A stretch of 64,000 bases of DNA from Leminorella grimontii ATCC 33999 = DSM 5078 (GTDB lineage Bacteria; Pseudomonadota; Gammaproteobacteria; Enterobacterales; Enterobacteriaceae), in assembly GCF_000439085.1 (NCBI RefSeq), contig NZ_KE392227.1:1-64000 (forward strand), written 5' to 3'. Within the stretch, counting starts at the first letter, position 1; every line of letters starts with the position of its first letter. A program made the position numbers and the translations under genes. Positions 9,024-19,889 of this stretch are shown one piece after another. Below the pieces are notes generated by a model. The model worked only from the letters and a program-made list of their open reading frames with translations. It made no database searches and was not told the origin of the DNA.

Positions 9024-10536
9024 AAAACTCGCTATTTCGCTTCGCCCCCGCCACCCGAACGAGGCGATAGACCTGGGCATCCGCATGGCGATGCACTGGT
9101 TCAAACCGCTGTACGGCGCCTGGTTTTGCCTGGCCCTGCCGACGGCGCTCCTGCTATTCGTTCTGGGCCGCTGGCTGGACATGAGCTATTGGGCCATCAG
9201 CTTTATGATTTGGTGGATAAAGCCCGCGTGGGACAGAATGGCGGTTTTCGTCATGGCTCGCGTCGTCTTTGGCGAAGCGCCTACGCTCTATCAGTGCGTA
9301 AAGGCGATCCCCACCCTGCTGTTTAAAACCAAGCTTATTCGCGCCTTAACCTGGGCTCGCTTCACGCCCTATCGCTCTTTGACGCTGCCGATAGACGTTC
9401 TGGAGGGCGTTAAAGGGCCGGTAGCCCGCGCGCGCAGGCGAGCCGTCTCAAGCTATATCGGCTTTAACGCCATGGTGCTGACGTTCGCCGGGGTGATAAT
9501 AGAGACGCTGTTCCCGATTTGCGTTATGGCCCTGTTGGTCATGCTCTCTGTGGACGGCAGCACGCTCGCTCCGGACGTTTCGCTTAATATCTGGGATTAT
9601 CTGACAAACGATTTTTCTCTCATGGACCTGTGCATCTATTCTCTGGGCATGCTGCTGTGGGAACCTGTCTACGTCACTGCCGGGTTCGCGCTTTATTTAA
9701 AGCGCAGAAGCGACATCGAGGCCTGGGATCTGGAGCTGCGCTTTCGCAATATTGAGAAAAAGCACCGCGCAACGCCTACCGCGCTGTTTGGCCTGATATT
9801 GGCCGTGGCTTCCGTCGGGCTGTTTGGCTATGCCGACGGCGCCGTCGCGGCAACGACAGCGGACGCTTCGCGCCAACAGGCCATCGAGAAAGCGCCGCAA
9901 ACGCTGCAGGACATACTCAAACAGCCGGAATACGGCGGCAAAACCACCAAGAGAACGCCCAAGCTGCCTGAGTTTAGCGCTAAAGAAAAAAAGAAGGAAA
10001 AGCCGAAAGAGAAGCCCCGTAAGGACTACTCGTCGTCGACCTCCTCCGGCTTTGCCGGCGTTAGTCAGGGCGCACTGTGGATCCTGCTTGCCCTGACGGT
10101 AGCCGCGCTGCTTTACGTCATCATCGTGCGCCTGCCGGTGATAAGAGGGCGGTCCAAGGTAGACTACCAGCCGCCGATTCAAATCGCCGGCCTCGACATT
10201 CAGCCTGAATCATTACCGAAAAACATCGCTGAAGTGGCGCTGAAGATGATCCGTGAAGGCGATCTTCGCGCGGCGCTCAGCCTGCTGTTTAGAGGCTCGC
10301 TGTCGGTACTGGCGCACCGGGACCGCATCGTCTTTCGCTCATCGGATACCGAGCAGGACTGCATTCGGCGCGTCAAGCGCAGCGAACACCCCAGCAGCGA
10401 ATTCTTTGTCCGACTGACTCGCCTGTGGCTGGCCCAGGCCTACGCCCACAGAGCGCCGGACGTCATGGAATTGGAACGGCTGTGCCTTGAGTGGCCAACG
10501 CACTACGATCACCAGTCTCAGTGGGAGGCCAGCTAA
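9013..10536 (+). CDS. DUF4129-containing membrane protein
   Basis: This 507-residue protein has an N-terminal membrane part (about 250 residues, several helices), a charged periplasmic or cytoplasmic linker rich in Lys/Glu/Pro at about 300-345, another helix near 350-380 (LWILLALTVAALLYVIIV), and a C-terminal soluble domain with AALSLLFRGSLSVLAHR, RVKRSEHPSSEFFVRLTRLW and AYAHRAPD. That C-terminal domain matches what I know of DUF4129, which is found next to transglutaminase-like and MoxR/DUF58 genes. The exact membrane topology was not computed. It overlaps the upstream gene by 11 bases. Confidence 0.8.
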   Translation: MQLEKLAISLRPRHPNEAIDLGIRMAMHWFKPLYGAWFCLALPTALLLFVLGRWLDMSYWAISFMIWWIKPAWDRMAVFVMARVVFGEAPTLYQCVKAIPTLLFKTKLIRALTWARFTPYRSLTLPIDVLEGVKGPVARARRRAVSSYIGFNAMVLTFAGVIIETLFPICVMALLVMLSVDGSTLAPDVSLNIWDYLTNDFSLMDLCIYSLGMLLWEPVYVTAGFALYLKRRSDIEAWDLELRFRNIEKKHRATPTALFGLILAVASVGLFGYADGAVAATTADASRQQAIEKAPQTLQDILKQPEYGGKTTKRTPKLPEFSAKEKKKEKPKEKPRKDYSSSTSSGFAGVSQGALWILLALTVAALLYVIIVRLPVIRGRSKVDYQPPIQIAGLDIQPESLPKNIAEVALKMIREGDLRAALSLLFRGSLSVLAHRDRIVFRSSDTEQDCIRRVKRSEHPSSEFFVRLTRLWLAQAYAHRAPDVMELERLCLEWPTHYDHQSQWEAS

Positions 10537-10539
10537 CCT

Positions 10540-11832
10540 ATGTCCGCTGAAAAAAATCCTGTTGGAAAAAGTAAAGTCGGTGCGTCCCTTGGCGTTATTC
10601 TCGCCATCGTGCTGGGATTTCTGGTGACTATCTCCGTACTCCTGTACCAAAAGCTTGAGTGGGTAGAGCAGGAGGTTGACCTTCCTCCCAGCCTCAAGGT
10701 GTTGACCAACCGCTACTACACGGCGGAGCAGCTTCTGGTGAAGTCCGACTATAAGGTCCGCCACGCTAACGACGGCTTCGTGTTGGACAAGCTGCCGCCG
10801 CAGGCGACGCTGGTGCTGTTCAATACGTCGGTGCTTAAAGACAAAGGCCAGAGAAGCAAGCTTGTCTCTTGGGTAGAAAAAGGCGGCCATCTGGTGCTGT
10901 CCCCCCGCGTGGATGAAAACAGCACCGAGCTGTTTGACCTGATATACGTTTACGTCAAGGGCGCCTACTGTGAGGATGACGACAAGTCGTGTCAGCGCAA
11001 GCTAAAGGCCAAGCGAGAAGCGCTGGAAGAGAGCGATGCCTCTTCGGATGGCGCATTGGATACGCCGAAAGAAACCAAGCCCGCATCAACCGCCGGCATG
11101 ACTATCCAATTTGAGGGCGACAGCCTGAACGCCGATCTGGCGAGCACCCAGCGTTTCTACGTAGACAGGGACTCAGAGGAAAGCGTCGTCGAAGCCGACA
11201 ACAGCGACTGGGAAGTCATCAGTCGGTTTAAGGTTAAAAAGGGCAAGGTAACGATAGTGCCGCTGGAGCTTTTCTCCAACTCCGCCATCAAGCGCTACGA
11301 CCACGGCAAGCTCTGGCTGCATGTGACGACGCTGCCCGGCAGAGACGACACCGTTTATCTGGTGCGCTATATCTCATTTCCCAACCTGATTCACTGGCTG
11401 TCGGACAAAGCGCCGTACACGCTGCTGGCGCTGATACTGTGTATTTTGCTTATCCTTTGGCGACACGTTCCTCGCTTCGGCGCGCTGATTCCAACGCCGC
11501 CGCCGGTACGCCCGAGCCTGACGGAGCACCTGAAGGCGGTCGCCGCCTTCCTGCTCAGAAACCGTAACTATAACCGGCTGCTAGGCAACCTTCGGGAAGA
11601 AACGCTGCAGCTGTTGCAGCCGCTCAAGATCCACTATCCCGGCAGCCGCAGCGATGCCGAACTGCTTGCGCAGCTCACGCAGTACGACATTGACCTTATC
11701 ACTCAGGCTTTTGAAACCAACGTTCAACAGCTCAATGAATTTACCCAGCATGCTCAAACGCTTTGCGGGCTTATCGATCGTTTAAACGCACTGCAGCGCA
11801 GCGCGAGTAGGAGATTTAACTATGGAATATAG
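10540..11832 (+). CDS. DUF4350-containing membrane protein
   Basis: The 430-residue protein has one N-terminal helix (VILAIVLGFLVTISVLLYQ), a large extracytoplasmic domain with ATLVLFNTSVLKDKGQ and KLVSWVEKGGHLVLSP typical of DUF4350 (a glutamine-amidotransferase-like fold without evident catalytic triad), a second helix near 285-305 (LLALILCILLILW), and a cytoplasmic helical tail. A low-complexity charged region (residues 145-185) interrupts the periplasmic part. It begins three bases after the DUF4129 stop and overlaps moxR by 11 bases. It likely acts in the same envelope complex, but no direct role is known. Confidence 0.8.
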   Translation: MSAEKNPVGKSKVGASLGVILAIVLGFLVTISVLLYQKLEWVEQEVDLPPSLKVLTNRYYTAEQLLVKSDYKVRHANDGFVLDKLPPQATLVLFNTSVLKDKGQRSKLVSWVEKGGHLVLSPRVDENSTELFDLIYVYVKGAYCEDDDKSCQRKLKAKREALEESDASSDGALDTPKETKPASTAGMTIQFEGDSLNADLASTQRFYVDRDSEESVVEADNSDWEVISRFKVKKGKVTIVPLELFSNSAIKRYDHGKLWLHVTTLPGRDDTVYLVRYISFPNLIHWLSDKAPYTLLALILCILLILWRHVPRFGALIPTPPPVRPSLTEHLKAVAAFLLRNRNYNRLLGNLREETLQLLQPLKIHYPGSRSDAELLAQLTQYDIDLITQAFETNVQQLNEFTQHAQTLCGLIDRLNALQRSASRRFNYGI

Positions 11833-12853
11833 CTCTACCGACAGTTTCTTTAGCGACGCAACGCTTCCTGTAGCTTCCACGCCCGCTGTTCCAACCACGC
11901 CGCAGGAAGCGGGCGAAGTCGTACAGCAAATTAAAAGCCAGATCCACCGCGTGTTTGTCGGTCAGGAGCAGGTAGTAGAGCAGATACTCTGCGCACTGCT
12001 GGCCGGCGGTCACGTTCTGCTGGAAGGCGTACCCGGACTGGGAAAGACGCTGTTGGCCAAGGCGCTGGCTCAGGCGTGCGGCTGTCAGTCATCGCGCATT
12101 CAGTTTACGCCGGACCTGATGCCGGCGGACGTCACCGGCCACATGTTCTACGACACCAAGGCAACGGAGTTCATCATTCGCCGGGGCCCGGTATTCGCAA
12201 ACCTGGTACTGGCGGACGAAATCAACCGCGCACCGGCAAAAACTCAGGCAGCCCTGCTGGAAGTGATGCAGGAAGGCCAGGTTACCATTGAGGGCGAAAC
12301 GCTGATGCTTGAGCCGCCTTTCCTGGTTATCGCCACCCAAAACCCGATTGAACAGGACGGCACCTATGCCCTGCCGGAAGCGCAGCTGGACCGTTTCCTC
12401 CTGCACGCAGTTATTGACTACCCGACCGAAGCCGAAGAGCGCGATCTGATCGCCGCCATCACCTTTGAGCGCGTCGGCGATCGTCTGGACGTAGAAAATG
12501 TCGCCACGGTCGCCAGCCAAGAAGCGATCGTCGCGCTACAGAAAATCACCGCCTCCGTGCGGGTTGACGACAGCGTGCTGGACTACGCGCTGCGCATCGT
12601 GCGGGCAACCCGCAACTGGCCGGGCATCGCTACAGGCGCAGGGCCGCGCGGCGGCATCGCGCTTATCCGCATCGCCCGTGCCAGCGCTATCCTTGACGGC
12701 CGCGACTTCGTTACGCCGGACGACGTGAAGCAGCGCGCCCTGGCGACGCTCCGCCACCGCATCGCGCTTTCACCGGACGCCGAGATCGAAGGCCTGACGG
12801 AAGAGCATATTATTAATCGCCTGCTGGAACAGGTAGAGGCGCCGCGCAGATGA
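11822..12853 (+). CDS. MoxR-family AAA+ ATPase
   Basis: MoxR ATPases act as chaperones or maturation factors for proteins with von Willebrand A or DUF58 domains. The 343-residue protein has Walker A GVPGLGKT near residues 66-73, Walker B LVLADEINRAPAKTQ near 128-142, sensor 1 IATQNPIEQDG, and the arginine-finger/sensor 2 region GPRGGIALIRIARA. The first 35 residues are variable and polar. It precedes and overlaps by four bases the DUF58 gene, the standard MoxR-DUF58 pair. The client here is inferred, not shown. Confidence 0.93.
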   Translation: MEYSSTDSFFSDATLPVASTPAVPTTPQEAGEVVQQIKSQIHRVFVGQEQVVEQILCALLAGGHVLLEGVPGLGKTLLAKALAQACGCQSSRIQFTPDLMPADVTGHMFYDTKATEFIIRRGPVFANLVLADEINRAPAKTQAALLEVMQEGQVTIEGETLMLEPPFLVIATQNPIEQDGTYALPEAQLDRFLLHAVIDYPTEAEERDLIAAITFERVGDRLDVENVATVASQEAIVALQKITASVRVDDSVLDYALRIVRATRNWPGIATGAGPRGGIALIRIARASAILDGRDFVTPDDVKQRALATLRHRIALSPDAEIEGLTEEHIINRLLEQVEAPRR

Positions 12854-14154
12854 TTCTGCCATCCAACCGGCTGCTGACTATCGGCGGGGTCTGGTTTGTT
12901 GCCTCCATCCCCGCCGCGATAGCCCCCGCCTTGCTTCCGCTCTGGCTGGCGCTGGGCGTCGCGCTGCTGTTGGTCGTGACGCTGGACGCCGCGCGTCTGG
13001 TGCGCCAGCCGCTTCCGGAAATACGGCGAGAAGTCGCGGGCAGCCTGCCACAGGCGGTATGGAGCGACGTAAAGTTATACCTGACGACGAGCGTGCCCGC
13101 CGGGCAACGTATCCAAATCAAAGACAGCCCGCCGGAAAAATGCGAATACAACGACGGCACTGTCGATACGCGGTTAATTCCCGGCCAGCAGGCGGAAATC
13201 GCCTATAGGATCCGTCCCCTGATGCGAGGTGACCTGTCGTTCGAACAGGCGCACCTGCGCCTTGAGTCGCCCTGGCGCCTCTGGCAGCGACAGGCGTGGA
13301 TTGGCGAGCGGCAAAAGGTCAGCGTTTACCCCAACTTTGCTCCCATTACCCAGATGGCGCTTCAAACGACCATGACGCAGGTCGGTATGGGATTCCACAA
13401 GTTTCGCAAACGCGGTCAGGGCATGGAGTTCGAACAGCTGAGGGAGTATCGCAGCGGCGATTCCCTTCGCCAGATCGACTGGAAGGCCACGACCCGCATG
13501 CGCAAAATGATCTCCCGCGAGTATCAAGACGAGCGCAACCAGCGGATTTTCATCATGCTGGACTGCGGCCGCCGCATGGGTGCCGGCGAAGGGGAACTCA
13601 CCCACTTCGATCACACGCTGGACGCGGTCCTGCTGCTTTCCTACGTCGGGCTGCGCTACGGCGATTCCGTCGGGCTGATGAGCTTTGGCGGACCGGAGAG
13701 GCACCTGCCGCCCGTTCGTTCGGTTAACGCCATTAACCGCGTGCTGCACGAAATTTACGATCTGCAGCCCACGCTTTCCAGCAGCGATTTTGAAACTGCG
13801 GCGCAGTCGTTGGTCAGCCGCGAACGCAAGCGCTCTCTGGTAGTGCTGTTCACCAATCTGCGCGACGAAGATGAGCAAAGCCTGTTAGGCGCGGTCAGGC
13901 TGCTCGGCAAACGCCATTTGGTGTTAGTCGCTAGCCTGCGCGAAGCAGAGTTGGACGAAGCGGCCGGGTTGCCGATAAACAGCGCACAGGACGCGGCTTT
14001 GCGCGCTACCGCCGCGAGCTATCAGGCCAGACGCAAAGCGGTGCTGGCGCGCCTGCGCAACGCGGGCGTTCTCTGTCTGGACGTTCAGCCGAAGGAGCTG
14101 GCGGTAGAAAGCGTTAACCGCTATTTGGCGATTAAGGCAGCGGGCAGGCTGTAA
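12850..14154 (+). CDS. DUF58 protein with von Willebrand A-like fold
   Basis: The 434-residue protein begins with two hydrophobic helices (about residues 8-45), a beta-rich domain, and then the DUF58 signature FEQLREYRSGDSLRQIDWKA at about residues 195-215, followed by IFIMLDCGRRMGAGEG, a metal-site-like DxGxxM variant of a vWA fold. Such proteins are the usual partners of MoxR ATPases and are thought to form envelope assemblies with the SpoIIM-, DUF4129- and DUF4350-type proteins encoded upstream. It is last in the operon; a bidirectional terminator follows 32 bases downstream. Confidence 0.92.
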   Translation: MILPSNRLLTIGGVWFVASIPAAIAPALLPLWLALGVALLLVVTLDAARLVRQPLPEIRREVAGSLPQAVWSDVKLYLTTSVPAGQRIQIKDSPPEKCEYNDGTVDTRLIPGQQAEIAYRIRPLMRGDLSFEQAHLRLESPWRLWQRQAWIGERQKVSVYPNFAPITQMALQTTMTQVGMGFHKFRKRGQGMEFEQLREYRSGDSLRQIDWKATTRMRKMISREYQDERNQRIFIMLDCGRRMGAGEGELTHFDHTLDAVLLLSYVGLRYGDSVGLMSFGGPERHLPPVRSVNAINRVLHEIYDLQPTLSSSDFETAAQSLVSRERKRSLVVLFTNLRDEDEQSLLGAVRLLGKRHLVLVASLREAELDEAAGLPINSAQDAALRATAASYQARRKAVLARLRNAGVLCLDVQPKELAVESVNRYLAIKAAGRL

Positions 14155-14185
14155 ATGAATCAGCCGTGAGGCGGCCGACATAATT

Positions 14186-14216
14186 AAAAAGGGGAACGAA
14201 TCACGTTCCCCTTTTT
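14186..14216. terminator. Bidirectional terminator between DUF58 gene and truB
   Basis: AAAAAGGGGAACG / CGTTCCCCTTTTT with a five-base loop serves both converging transcription units: the plus-strand MoxR operon and the minus-strand truB transcript. Confidence 0.92.
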
Positions 14217-14241
14217 ACATTCCGGCCAGACGCAAGCGGCA

Positions 14242-15192
14242 TCAGTCGTTCATCGCCGGATCGACCACCAGACGGCGCGGCGCGACCATGCCGTCGTCGT
14301 TAATCTGCCCTACGCCGATAAACTCTCTTTCTTCACCGACCGTCAGGCGGACCATGCCGCTTTTCGGCGCTTCGGCGACGCGGACGGCCTGGCCCTGTTT
14401 AACATAGCCGCCAACGCTCGGCAGCAGGTTAACCTCAGGGAAATCCTCGACCGCAGTGTCCATCGGCAGCAGCAGTGGGTCCAGCAGCTCGGCCAGCGGA
14501 CGTTCCTCCGTCTGAGCCTGCGCAACCAGCGCTTCAAGCTGCGCCAGCGTCACCATTCTGTCGGCAGGATAGCGGGCCACGTTCAGCCTGCGCAGATAAA
14601 TCACGTGGGCGCCGCAGCCAAGCATTTCGCCAAGATCGTCAACGATCGTGCGAATGTAGGTGCCCTTGGAGCAGTGCACTTCAAGCTCCAGTTCGTTATC
14701 CTGCCAGCGGATGAGCGTCAGCTCATAGACGGTAATATTTCGAGCCTCGCGCTCAATCTCGATGCCCTGACGCGCGTACTCGTACAGCGGCCTACCCTGA
14801 TGCTTCAGCGCGGAATACATCGAAGGCACCTGTTTTATCTCGCCGCGAAACCCTTCAAGCGCTTCATCCAACCGGGAGGCGTTAAAGGCAATCGGACGTT
14901 CTTCGACCACTTCACCGTCGGAATCGGAGGTGTTGGTTCTCTGCCCCAGACGGGCAATCACGCGATAGCGCTTGTCCGCATCCAGCAGGAACTGGGAAAA
15001 CTTGGTCGCTTCTCCTAGGCAAATCGGCAGCATGCCGGTCGCCAGAGGATCCAGCGCGCCGGTATGCCCCGCCTTATTGGCCTGATAAAGGCGCTTTACC
15101 TTTTGAAGAATGTCGTTCGAGCTGGCGCCCGTAGGCTTATCCAGCAGCAGCACGCCGTGAACGTCGCGACCGCGACGGCGAGGACGGCCCAT
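14242..15192 (-). CDS. truB: tRNA pseudouridine(55) synthase
   Basis: TruB converts U55 in the T loop of nearly all tRNAs to pseudouridine. The 316-residue protein (E. coli 314) has the catalytic motif [15 protein letters not shown] with Asp48 as nucleophile, CSKGTYIRT near residue 180 and a C-terminal PUA domain ([11 protein letters not shown] end). Its ATG overlaps the rbfA stop codon by one base. In E. coli transcription runs on into rpsO; here a terminator and an opposing operon intervene. Confidence 0.98.
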   Translation of the reverse strand: MGRPRRRGRDVHGVLLLDKPTGASSNDILQKVKRLYQANKAGHTGALDPLATGMLPICLGEATKFSQFLLDADKRYRVIARLGQRTNTSDSDGEVVEERPIAFNASRLDEALEGFRGEIKQVPSMYSALKHQGRPLYEYARQGIEIEREARNITVYELTLIRWQDNELELEVHCSKGTYIRTIVDDLGEMLGCGAHVIYLRRLNVARYPADRMVTLAQLEALVAQAQTEERPLAELLDPLLLPMDTAVEDFPEVNLLPSVGGYVKQGQAVRVAEAPKSGMVRLTVGEEREFIGVGQINDDGMVAPRRLVVDPAMND

Positions 15193-15593
15193 TACGCCTC
15201 GCCCTCGTCGCCATCGGCGGCGGCGCGGCGCTCTTTATCATTCTTCACGACGTTGCTGACCAGGTTAGACATCCTCATGCCTTCAACCAGCGAGTTGTCG
15301 TAGGCAAAGGTCAGTTCAGGAATAACGCGCAGGCGCATTGCTTTGCCCAGCAAAGAGCGGATAAAGCCGCTGGCGTCAGTCAACCCTTCAAGGCCCGCTT
15401 TGATCGACGCTTCGTCGTTATCGTTCAGAAACGTGACGAACACTTTGGCATAGGCTAAATCGCGGGAAACCTCTACGCCGGAAACTGTCGCCATGCCGAT
15501 GCGCGGATCTTTCACTTCTCGCTGAAGAATGATTGCGATCTCTTTTTGCATCTCTTGCGCAACGCGCTGAGTACGGCTGAATTCTCTCGCCAT
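15192..15593 (-). CDS. rbfA: 30S ribosome-binding factor RbfA
   Basis: RbfA binds the immature 30S subunit near the 5' end of 16S rRNA and is needed for cold growth. The 133-residue protein begins [20 protein letters not shown] and carries [19 protein letters not shown], the KH-like core. A GGAGG ribosome site lies just before the ATG. It is between infB and truB as usual. A hairpin with a T-rich tail lies immediately upstream of its ribosome site. Confidence 0.97.
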   Translation of the reverse strand: MAREFSRTQRVAQEMQKEIAIILQREVKDPRIGMATVSGVEVSRDLAYAKVFVTFLNDNDEASIKAGLEGLTDASGFIRSLLGKAMRLRVIPELTFAYDNSLVEGMRMSNLVSNVVKNDKERRAAADGDEGEA

Positions 15594-15605
15594 AATAATT
15601 CCTCC

Positions 15606-15632
15606 AAAAATAAGGGGGCATAACCGCCCCCT
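15606..15632 (-). terminator. Attenuator-like hairpin between infB and rbfA
   Basis: On the reverse strand AGGGGGC / GCCCCCT with a six-base loop is followed by TATTTTT and then the GGAGG ribosome site of rbfA. It looks like a terminator, yet rbfA has no obvious separate promoter, so it may lower rather than abolish transcription downstream of infB. Confidence 0.6.
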
Positions 15633-15683
15633 AATAATGCAATGTCGGCTCGGCTATGGAAGCCGGGCGCTAGCCTTCGAGCG

Positions 15684-18359
15684 TTAAGCGATAGTACGCT
15701 GAACTTCGATGACTTCAAACACTTCGATGATGTCGCCCACGCGGACGTCATTGTAGTTCTTCACGCCGATACCACATTCCATACCGTTGCGGACTTCGTT
15801 AGCGTCATCTTTAAAGCGGCGCAGGGATTCCAGCTCGCCCTCATAGATAACAACGTTGTCGCGCAGTACGCGAATCGGGTTGTGACGCTTCACTACGCCT
15901 TCCGTAACCATACAGCCGGCAATAGCGCCAAACTTCGGAGAACGGAATACGTCGCGCACTTCGGCCAGGCCGATAATCTGCTGCTTGTATTCAGGTGACA
16001 GCATGCCGCTCATCGCCTGCTTCACTTCATCAATCAAGTCATAGATGACGGAGTAGTAGCGCAGATCCAGGTTTTCGGCCTCGATAACCTTACGCGCAGA
16101 CGCGTCGGCACGGACGTTAAAGCCCAGAATGATAGCGTTGGACGCCGCGGCCAGCGTAGCGTCGGTTTCAGTGATGCCGCCCACGCCGGAGCCGACAATT
16201 TTCACCTTCACTTCATCGGTAGACAGTCGCAGCAGAGATTCAGTGATCGCTTCCGCAGAGCCCTGTACGTCTGCCTTCAGTACGATATTCAGTTCGGCGA
16301 CGTCGCCTTCTTCCATGTTGGCAAACATGTTCTCCAGCTTGGACTTCTGCTGGCGAGCCAGTTTGACTTCACGGAATTTGCCCTGGCGATACAGCGCCAC
16401 TTCACGCGCCTTCTTCTCGTCGCGTACGACGGTTGCTTCGTCGCCTGCGGCCGGTACGGCCGACAGCCCGAGAATCTCAACCGGAATAGACGGACCGGCT
16501 TCGGTAATTTCTCGACCCAGTTCGTCGCGCATCGCGCGCACTCGACCGTATTCGAACCCGCACAGAACGATATCGCCCTTGTGCAGAGTACCTTCCTGAA
16601 CCAGTACGGTAGCAACAGGACCGCGCCCCTTATCGAGGAACGACTCAATCACTACGCCGCTGGCCATGCCGTCGCGAACGGCCTTCAGTTCAAGCACTTC
16701 AGCCTGCAGCAGAATAGCGTTCAGCAGGTCGTCGATACCCGTTCCGGCTTTGGCCGATACGGGAATAAACTGAGTTTCGCCGCCCCACTCTTCCGGCAGA
16801 ACGTCGCGCTGAGCCAGCTCGTTTTTAACTCTGTCGAGATCCGCTTCCGGCTTATCGATTTTGTTAACGGCTACGACTAACGGCACCTTGGCCGCCTTGG
16901 CGTGCTGGATAGCTTCGATGGTCTGAGGCATCACGCCGTCGTCGGCTGCGACAACCAGAACCACGATATCCGTCGCCTGAGCGCCGCGAGCACGCATAGA
17001 GGTAAACGCGGCGTGGCCCGGGGTATCCAGGAAGGTGATCATACCGTTGTCGGTTTCAACGTGGTATGCGCCGATGTGCTGGGTAATACCGCCCGCTTCG
17101 CCAGAGGCCACCTTCGTTGAACGAATGTAGTCCAGCAGCGAGGTTTTACCGTGGTCAACGTGACCCATGATGGTAACAACCGGTGCGCGAGGCTCCAGCG
17201 CCGCATCGGTATCGCGATCGCTCATCAGCGCTTCTTCCAGCTCGTTTTCACGACGCAGAATCACCTTGTGGCCCATCTCTTCGGCCACCAGCTGCGCGGT
17301 TTCCTGATCGATAACCTGGTTGATCGTCGCCATAGCGCCAAGCTTCATCATGGTTTTAATAACCTGAGAGCCCTTGACTGCCATCTTGTTGGCAAGTTCG
17401 GCTACCGTAATGGTTTCACCGATGATGACGTCGCGGTTAACGACCTGAGCCGGCTTGTTAAAGCTGTGCTGCAGCGAACTTGGCTTACGCTTGCCCTTAC
17501 CGCCGCGAGTCGCCGCGCGGGCTTCTTCACGATCGGCCTTGGATTCGGAAAGCTTGTTGCCCTTCTTGGCGCGACCGGACTTGCCGCCGCGTGAACGACG
17601 TTCGCCTTCGACCTTACGGTCATTTTCATCTTCCGCTTCGCGCGCGTGGTGAGAGGTCGTCACGTGATAGTCGGTGGTATCCTCTTCCTGTGCGGGAGCT
17701 GCCCAGTTGGCCTCATTCTCTGCGGCCATGCGACGAGCCTCTTCCGCTACGCGATGAGCGTCCGCTTCGACCTTACGGCGAGTTTCCTCTTCTACCTTGC
17801 GCTTAAGCTCGGCAGCTTCCGCTTCGCGACGAGCCTTTTCGCTCTGTTCAGCTGAAACCTTTTCCGTCTTCGCCGGAGCCGGTTTAGCGTTCGCTACCGC
17901 TTTAGCCTTGTCTTCCTCGGATTTTTTCTCTGCCGCTTCGCGCTTGGCTTTTTCTTCCGCTTCGCGCTTAGCCTTCTCTTCGGCTTCACGCTTGGCTTTT
18001 TCTTCCGCCTCGCGACGAGCCTGTTCTTCAGCTTCGCGCTTGGCCTGTTCTTCCGCTTCGCGGGCTTCCTGCGAATCACGGTTTACGTAGGTGTGCTTCT
18101 TACGCACCTCAATCTGAACGGACTTATTCTTTCCGCCGGTGCTTGGGATGCTCAGCGTGCTGCGCGTTTTGCGCTGCAGCGTCAGCTTGGCCGGCGCGCT
18201 ACCCTTGTTAAGGTGCGCCAACAGCGTTTCTTTTTCCTGCTGCGTCACAGAGTCTGCGGCAGATTTCTTGATGCCCGCATCAGCAAACTGCTGTAACAGG
18301 CGATCTACCGGAGTTTGGATCTCCGCGGCCAGCGATTTTACGGTTACTTCTTCTGACAT
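15684..18359 (-). CDS. infB: Translation initiation factor IF-2
   Basis: IF-2 is the GTPase that brings initiator tRNA to the 30S subunit. The 891-residue protein (E. coli 890) has an N-terminal IF2_N domain ([20 protein letters not shown]), a long Lys/Arg/Glu/Ala-rich helix from about residue 90 to 230 built from repeated EAEEKAKR units, a second IF2_N-like piece, and the GTPase domain with [17 protein letters not shown] and NKIDKP. In E. coli shorter forms arise from internal starts; candidates were not resolved here. The charged repeat region is coded by near-repeated DNA at about 17930-18080. Operon: rimP-nusA-infB-rbfA-truB. Confidence 0.98.
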   Translation of the reverse strand: MSEEVTVKSLAAEIQTPVDRLLQQFADAGIKKSAADSVTQQEKETLLAHLNKGSAPAKLTLQRKTRSTLSIPSTGGKNKSVQIEVRKKHTYVNRDSQEAREAEEQAKREAEEQARREAEEKAKREAEEKAKREAEEKAKREAAEKKSEEDKAKAVANAKPAPAKTEKVSAEQSEKARREAEAAELKRKVEEETRRKVEADAHRVAEEARRMAAENEANWAAPAQEEDTTDYHVTTSHHAREAEDENDRKVEGERRSRGGKSGRAKKGNKLSESKADREEARAATRGGKGKRKPSSLQHSFNKPAQVVNRDVIIGETITVAELANKMAVKGSQVIKTMMKLGAMATINQVIDQETAQLVAEEMGHKVILRRENELEEALMSDRDTDAALEPRAPVVTIMGHVDHGKTSLLDYIRSTKVASGEAGGITQHIGAYHVETDNGMITFLDTPGHAAFTSMRARGAQATDIVVLVVAADDGVMPQTIEAIQHAKAAKVPLVVAVNKIDKPEADLDRVKNELAQRDVLPEEWGGETQFIPVSAKAGTGIDDLLNAILLQAEVLELKAVRDGMASGVVIESFLDKGRGPVATVLVQEGTLHKGDIVLCGFEYGRVRAMRDELGREITEAGPSIPVEILGLSAVPAAGDEATVVRDEKKAREVALYRQGKFREVKLARQQKSKLENMFANMEEGDVAELNIVLKADVQGSAEAITESLLRLSTDEVKVKIVGSGVGGITETDATLAAASNAIILGFNVRADASARKVIEAENLDLRYYSVIYDLIDEVKQAMSGMLSPEYKQQIIGLAEVRDVFRSPKFGAIAGCMVTEGVVKRHNPIRVLRDNVVIYEGELESLRRFKDDANEVRNGMECGIGVKNYNDVRVGDIIEVFEVIEVQRTIA

Positions 18360-18382
18360 GCTGTTCCTTCCTGCTACAGTAA

Positions 18383-19870
18383 TTACTCTTCATTGCCAAA
18401 CCAGCAAATATTGCGCGCGGCCATAATCAGCTCGCCGGCTTTCTCGCTGGTCAGGCCTTCAATATCGGTAAGATCGTCAACGCCCTGCTCGGCAAGCTCT
18501 TCAAGATTGCATACGCCCTTGGCGGCAAGCTTGTAGGCAAGTGCGCGATCGAGGCCGGGTAGGCTCAGCAGATCCTCTTCCGGCTTTTTACCACCCAGGC
18601 TCTCTTCCTGTGCCAGCGCCAGCGTCGTTAACGCATTCTTGGCGCGTGAACGCAGCGCTTCGACGGTGTCTTCGTCCAGACCGTCGATTTCCATCAGTTC
18701 CTTCGCGGGAACGTAAGCCAGCTCTTCCAGCGTTGAGAAGCCTTCCTGCACCAGCACGGCAGCAAAGTCTTCATCAATGTCCAGATATTTGGTAAACGCG
18801 TCGATCGCAGCAAAAGCTTCAGCCTGATGCTTGGCCTGCAGATCTTCGGTTGTCATCACGTTCAGCTCCCAGCCGGTCAGCTGAGCGGCCAGGCGAACGT
18901 TTTGACCGTTGCGGCCGATGGCCTGCGCCAGGTTGCTGGCTTCGACGGCGATGTCCATCGTGTGCTTGTCTTCGTCAACGACGATGGAGGCAACGTCGGC
19001 GGGCGCCATGGCGTTAATCACGAACTGCGCCGGGTTGTCGTCCCAAAGCACGATGTCGATACGCTCGCCGCCCAGCTCGCCGGATACGGCCTGAACGCGC
19101 GCGCCGCGCATGCCGACGCAGGCGCCGACCGGGTCGATACGCTTATCGTTGGTCTTCACGGCAATCTTGGCGCGTGAGCCCGGATCGCGAGCGGCAGCCT
19201 TGATTTCGATAACTTCTTCGCCGATTTCCGGTACTTCGATACGGAACAGCTCTACCAGCATTTCCGGGCGGGAACGGCTGATAAACAGCTGAGCGCCGCG
19301 CGCTTCAGGGCGTACGATATACAGCACGCCGCGCAGGCGGTCGCCAGGGCGGAAGTTTTCACGCGGCAGCATGTCTTCACGGTTAATCACCGCTTCAGCG
19401 TTGCTGCCCAGATCGAGAATGATGCTATCGCGGTTGACCTTCTTCACCACGCCGGTGACGATATCGCCTTCGTATTCACGAAACTGCTCCACCACCATGG
19501 CGCGCTCGGCTTCACGCACTTTCTGCACGATAACCTGCTTGGCCGTTTGGGTCGTAATGCGGTCGAAGGTGACAGATTCAATCTGGTCTTCAACGTAGTC
19601 GCCGAGCTGCATTGCCGGATCTTCGAACTGGGCCGCTTCCAGCGTGATTTCACGCGTAGGTTGAGTGACTTCCTCAACGACCAACCAGCGGCGGAACGTA
19701 TCGAAATCGCCGGAACGGTGATCGATGCTGACGCGCACGTCGATATCCTGCTCATACTTTTTCTTGGTTGCCGTTGCCAACGCCGTTTCCAGCGCCTCGA
19801 AAATCTTCTCACGAGGAAGCGACTTTTCGTTAGAAACCGCCTCGACAACAGCCAGAATCTCTTTATTCAT
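18383..19870 (-). CDS. nusA: Transcription termination/antitermination factor NusA
   Basis: NusA binds RNA polymerase and modulates pausing, termination and antitermination. The 495-residue protein has the N-terminal polymerase-binding domain ([16 protein letters not shown]), an S1 domain ([21 protein letters not shown]), tandem KH domains ([40 protein letters not shown]) and two C-terminal acidic repeats near residues 365-490. Length equals that of E. coli. It lies between rimP and infB with short gaps. Confidence 0.98.
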   Translation of the reverse strand: MNKEILAVVEAVSNEKSLPREKIFEALETALATATKKKYEQDIDVRVSIDHRSGDFDTFRRWLVVEEVTQPTREITLEAAQFEDPAMQLGDYVEDQIESVTFDRITTQTAKQVIVQKVREAERAMVVEQFREYEGDIVTGVVKKVNRDSIILDLGSNAEAVINREDMLPRENFRPGDRLRGVLYIVRPEARGAQLFISRSRPEMLVELFRIEVPEIGEEVIEIKAAARDPGSRAKIAVKTNDKRIDPVGACVGMRGARVQAVSGELGGERIDIVLWDDNPAQFVINAMAPADVASIVVDEDKHTMDIAVEASNLAQAIGRNGQNVRLAAQLTGWELNVMTTEDLQAKHQAEAFAAIDAFTKYLDIDEDFAAVLVQEGFSTLEELAYVPAKELMEIDGLDEDTVEALRSRAKNALTTLALAQEESLGGKKPEEDLLSLPGLDRALAYKLAAKGVCNLEELAEQGVDDLTDIEGLTSEKAGELIMAARNICWFGNEE

Positions 19871-19889
19871 CTAGTTGCCTCATATGAGC

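Noticed and set aside
17894-18090. Repeated short DNA units inside infB, at first sight a tandem repeat or CRISPR-like array
   Set aside because: The units are imperfect, lack spacers and stay in frame; they encode the charged EAEEKAKR helix of IF-2.
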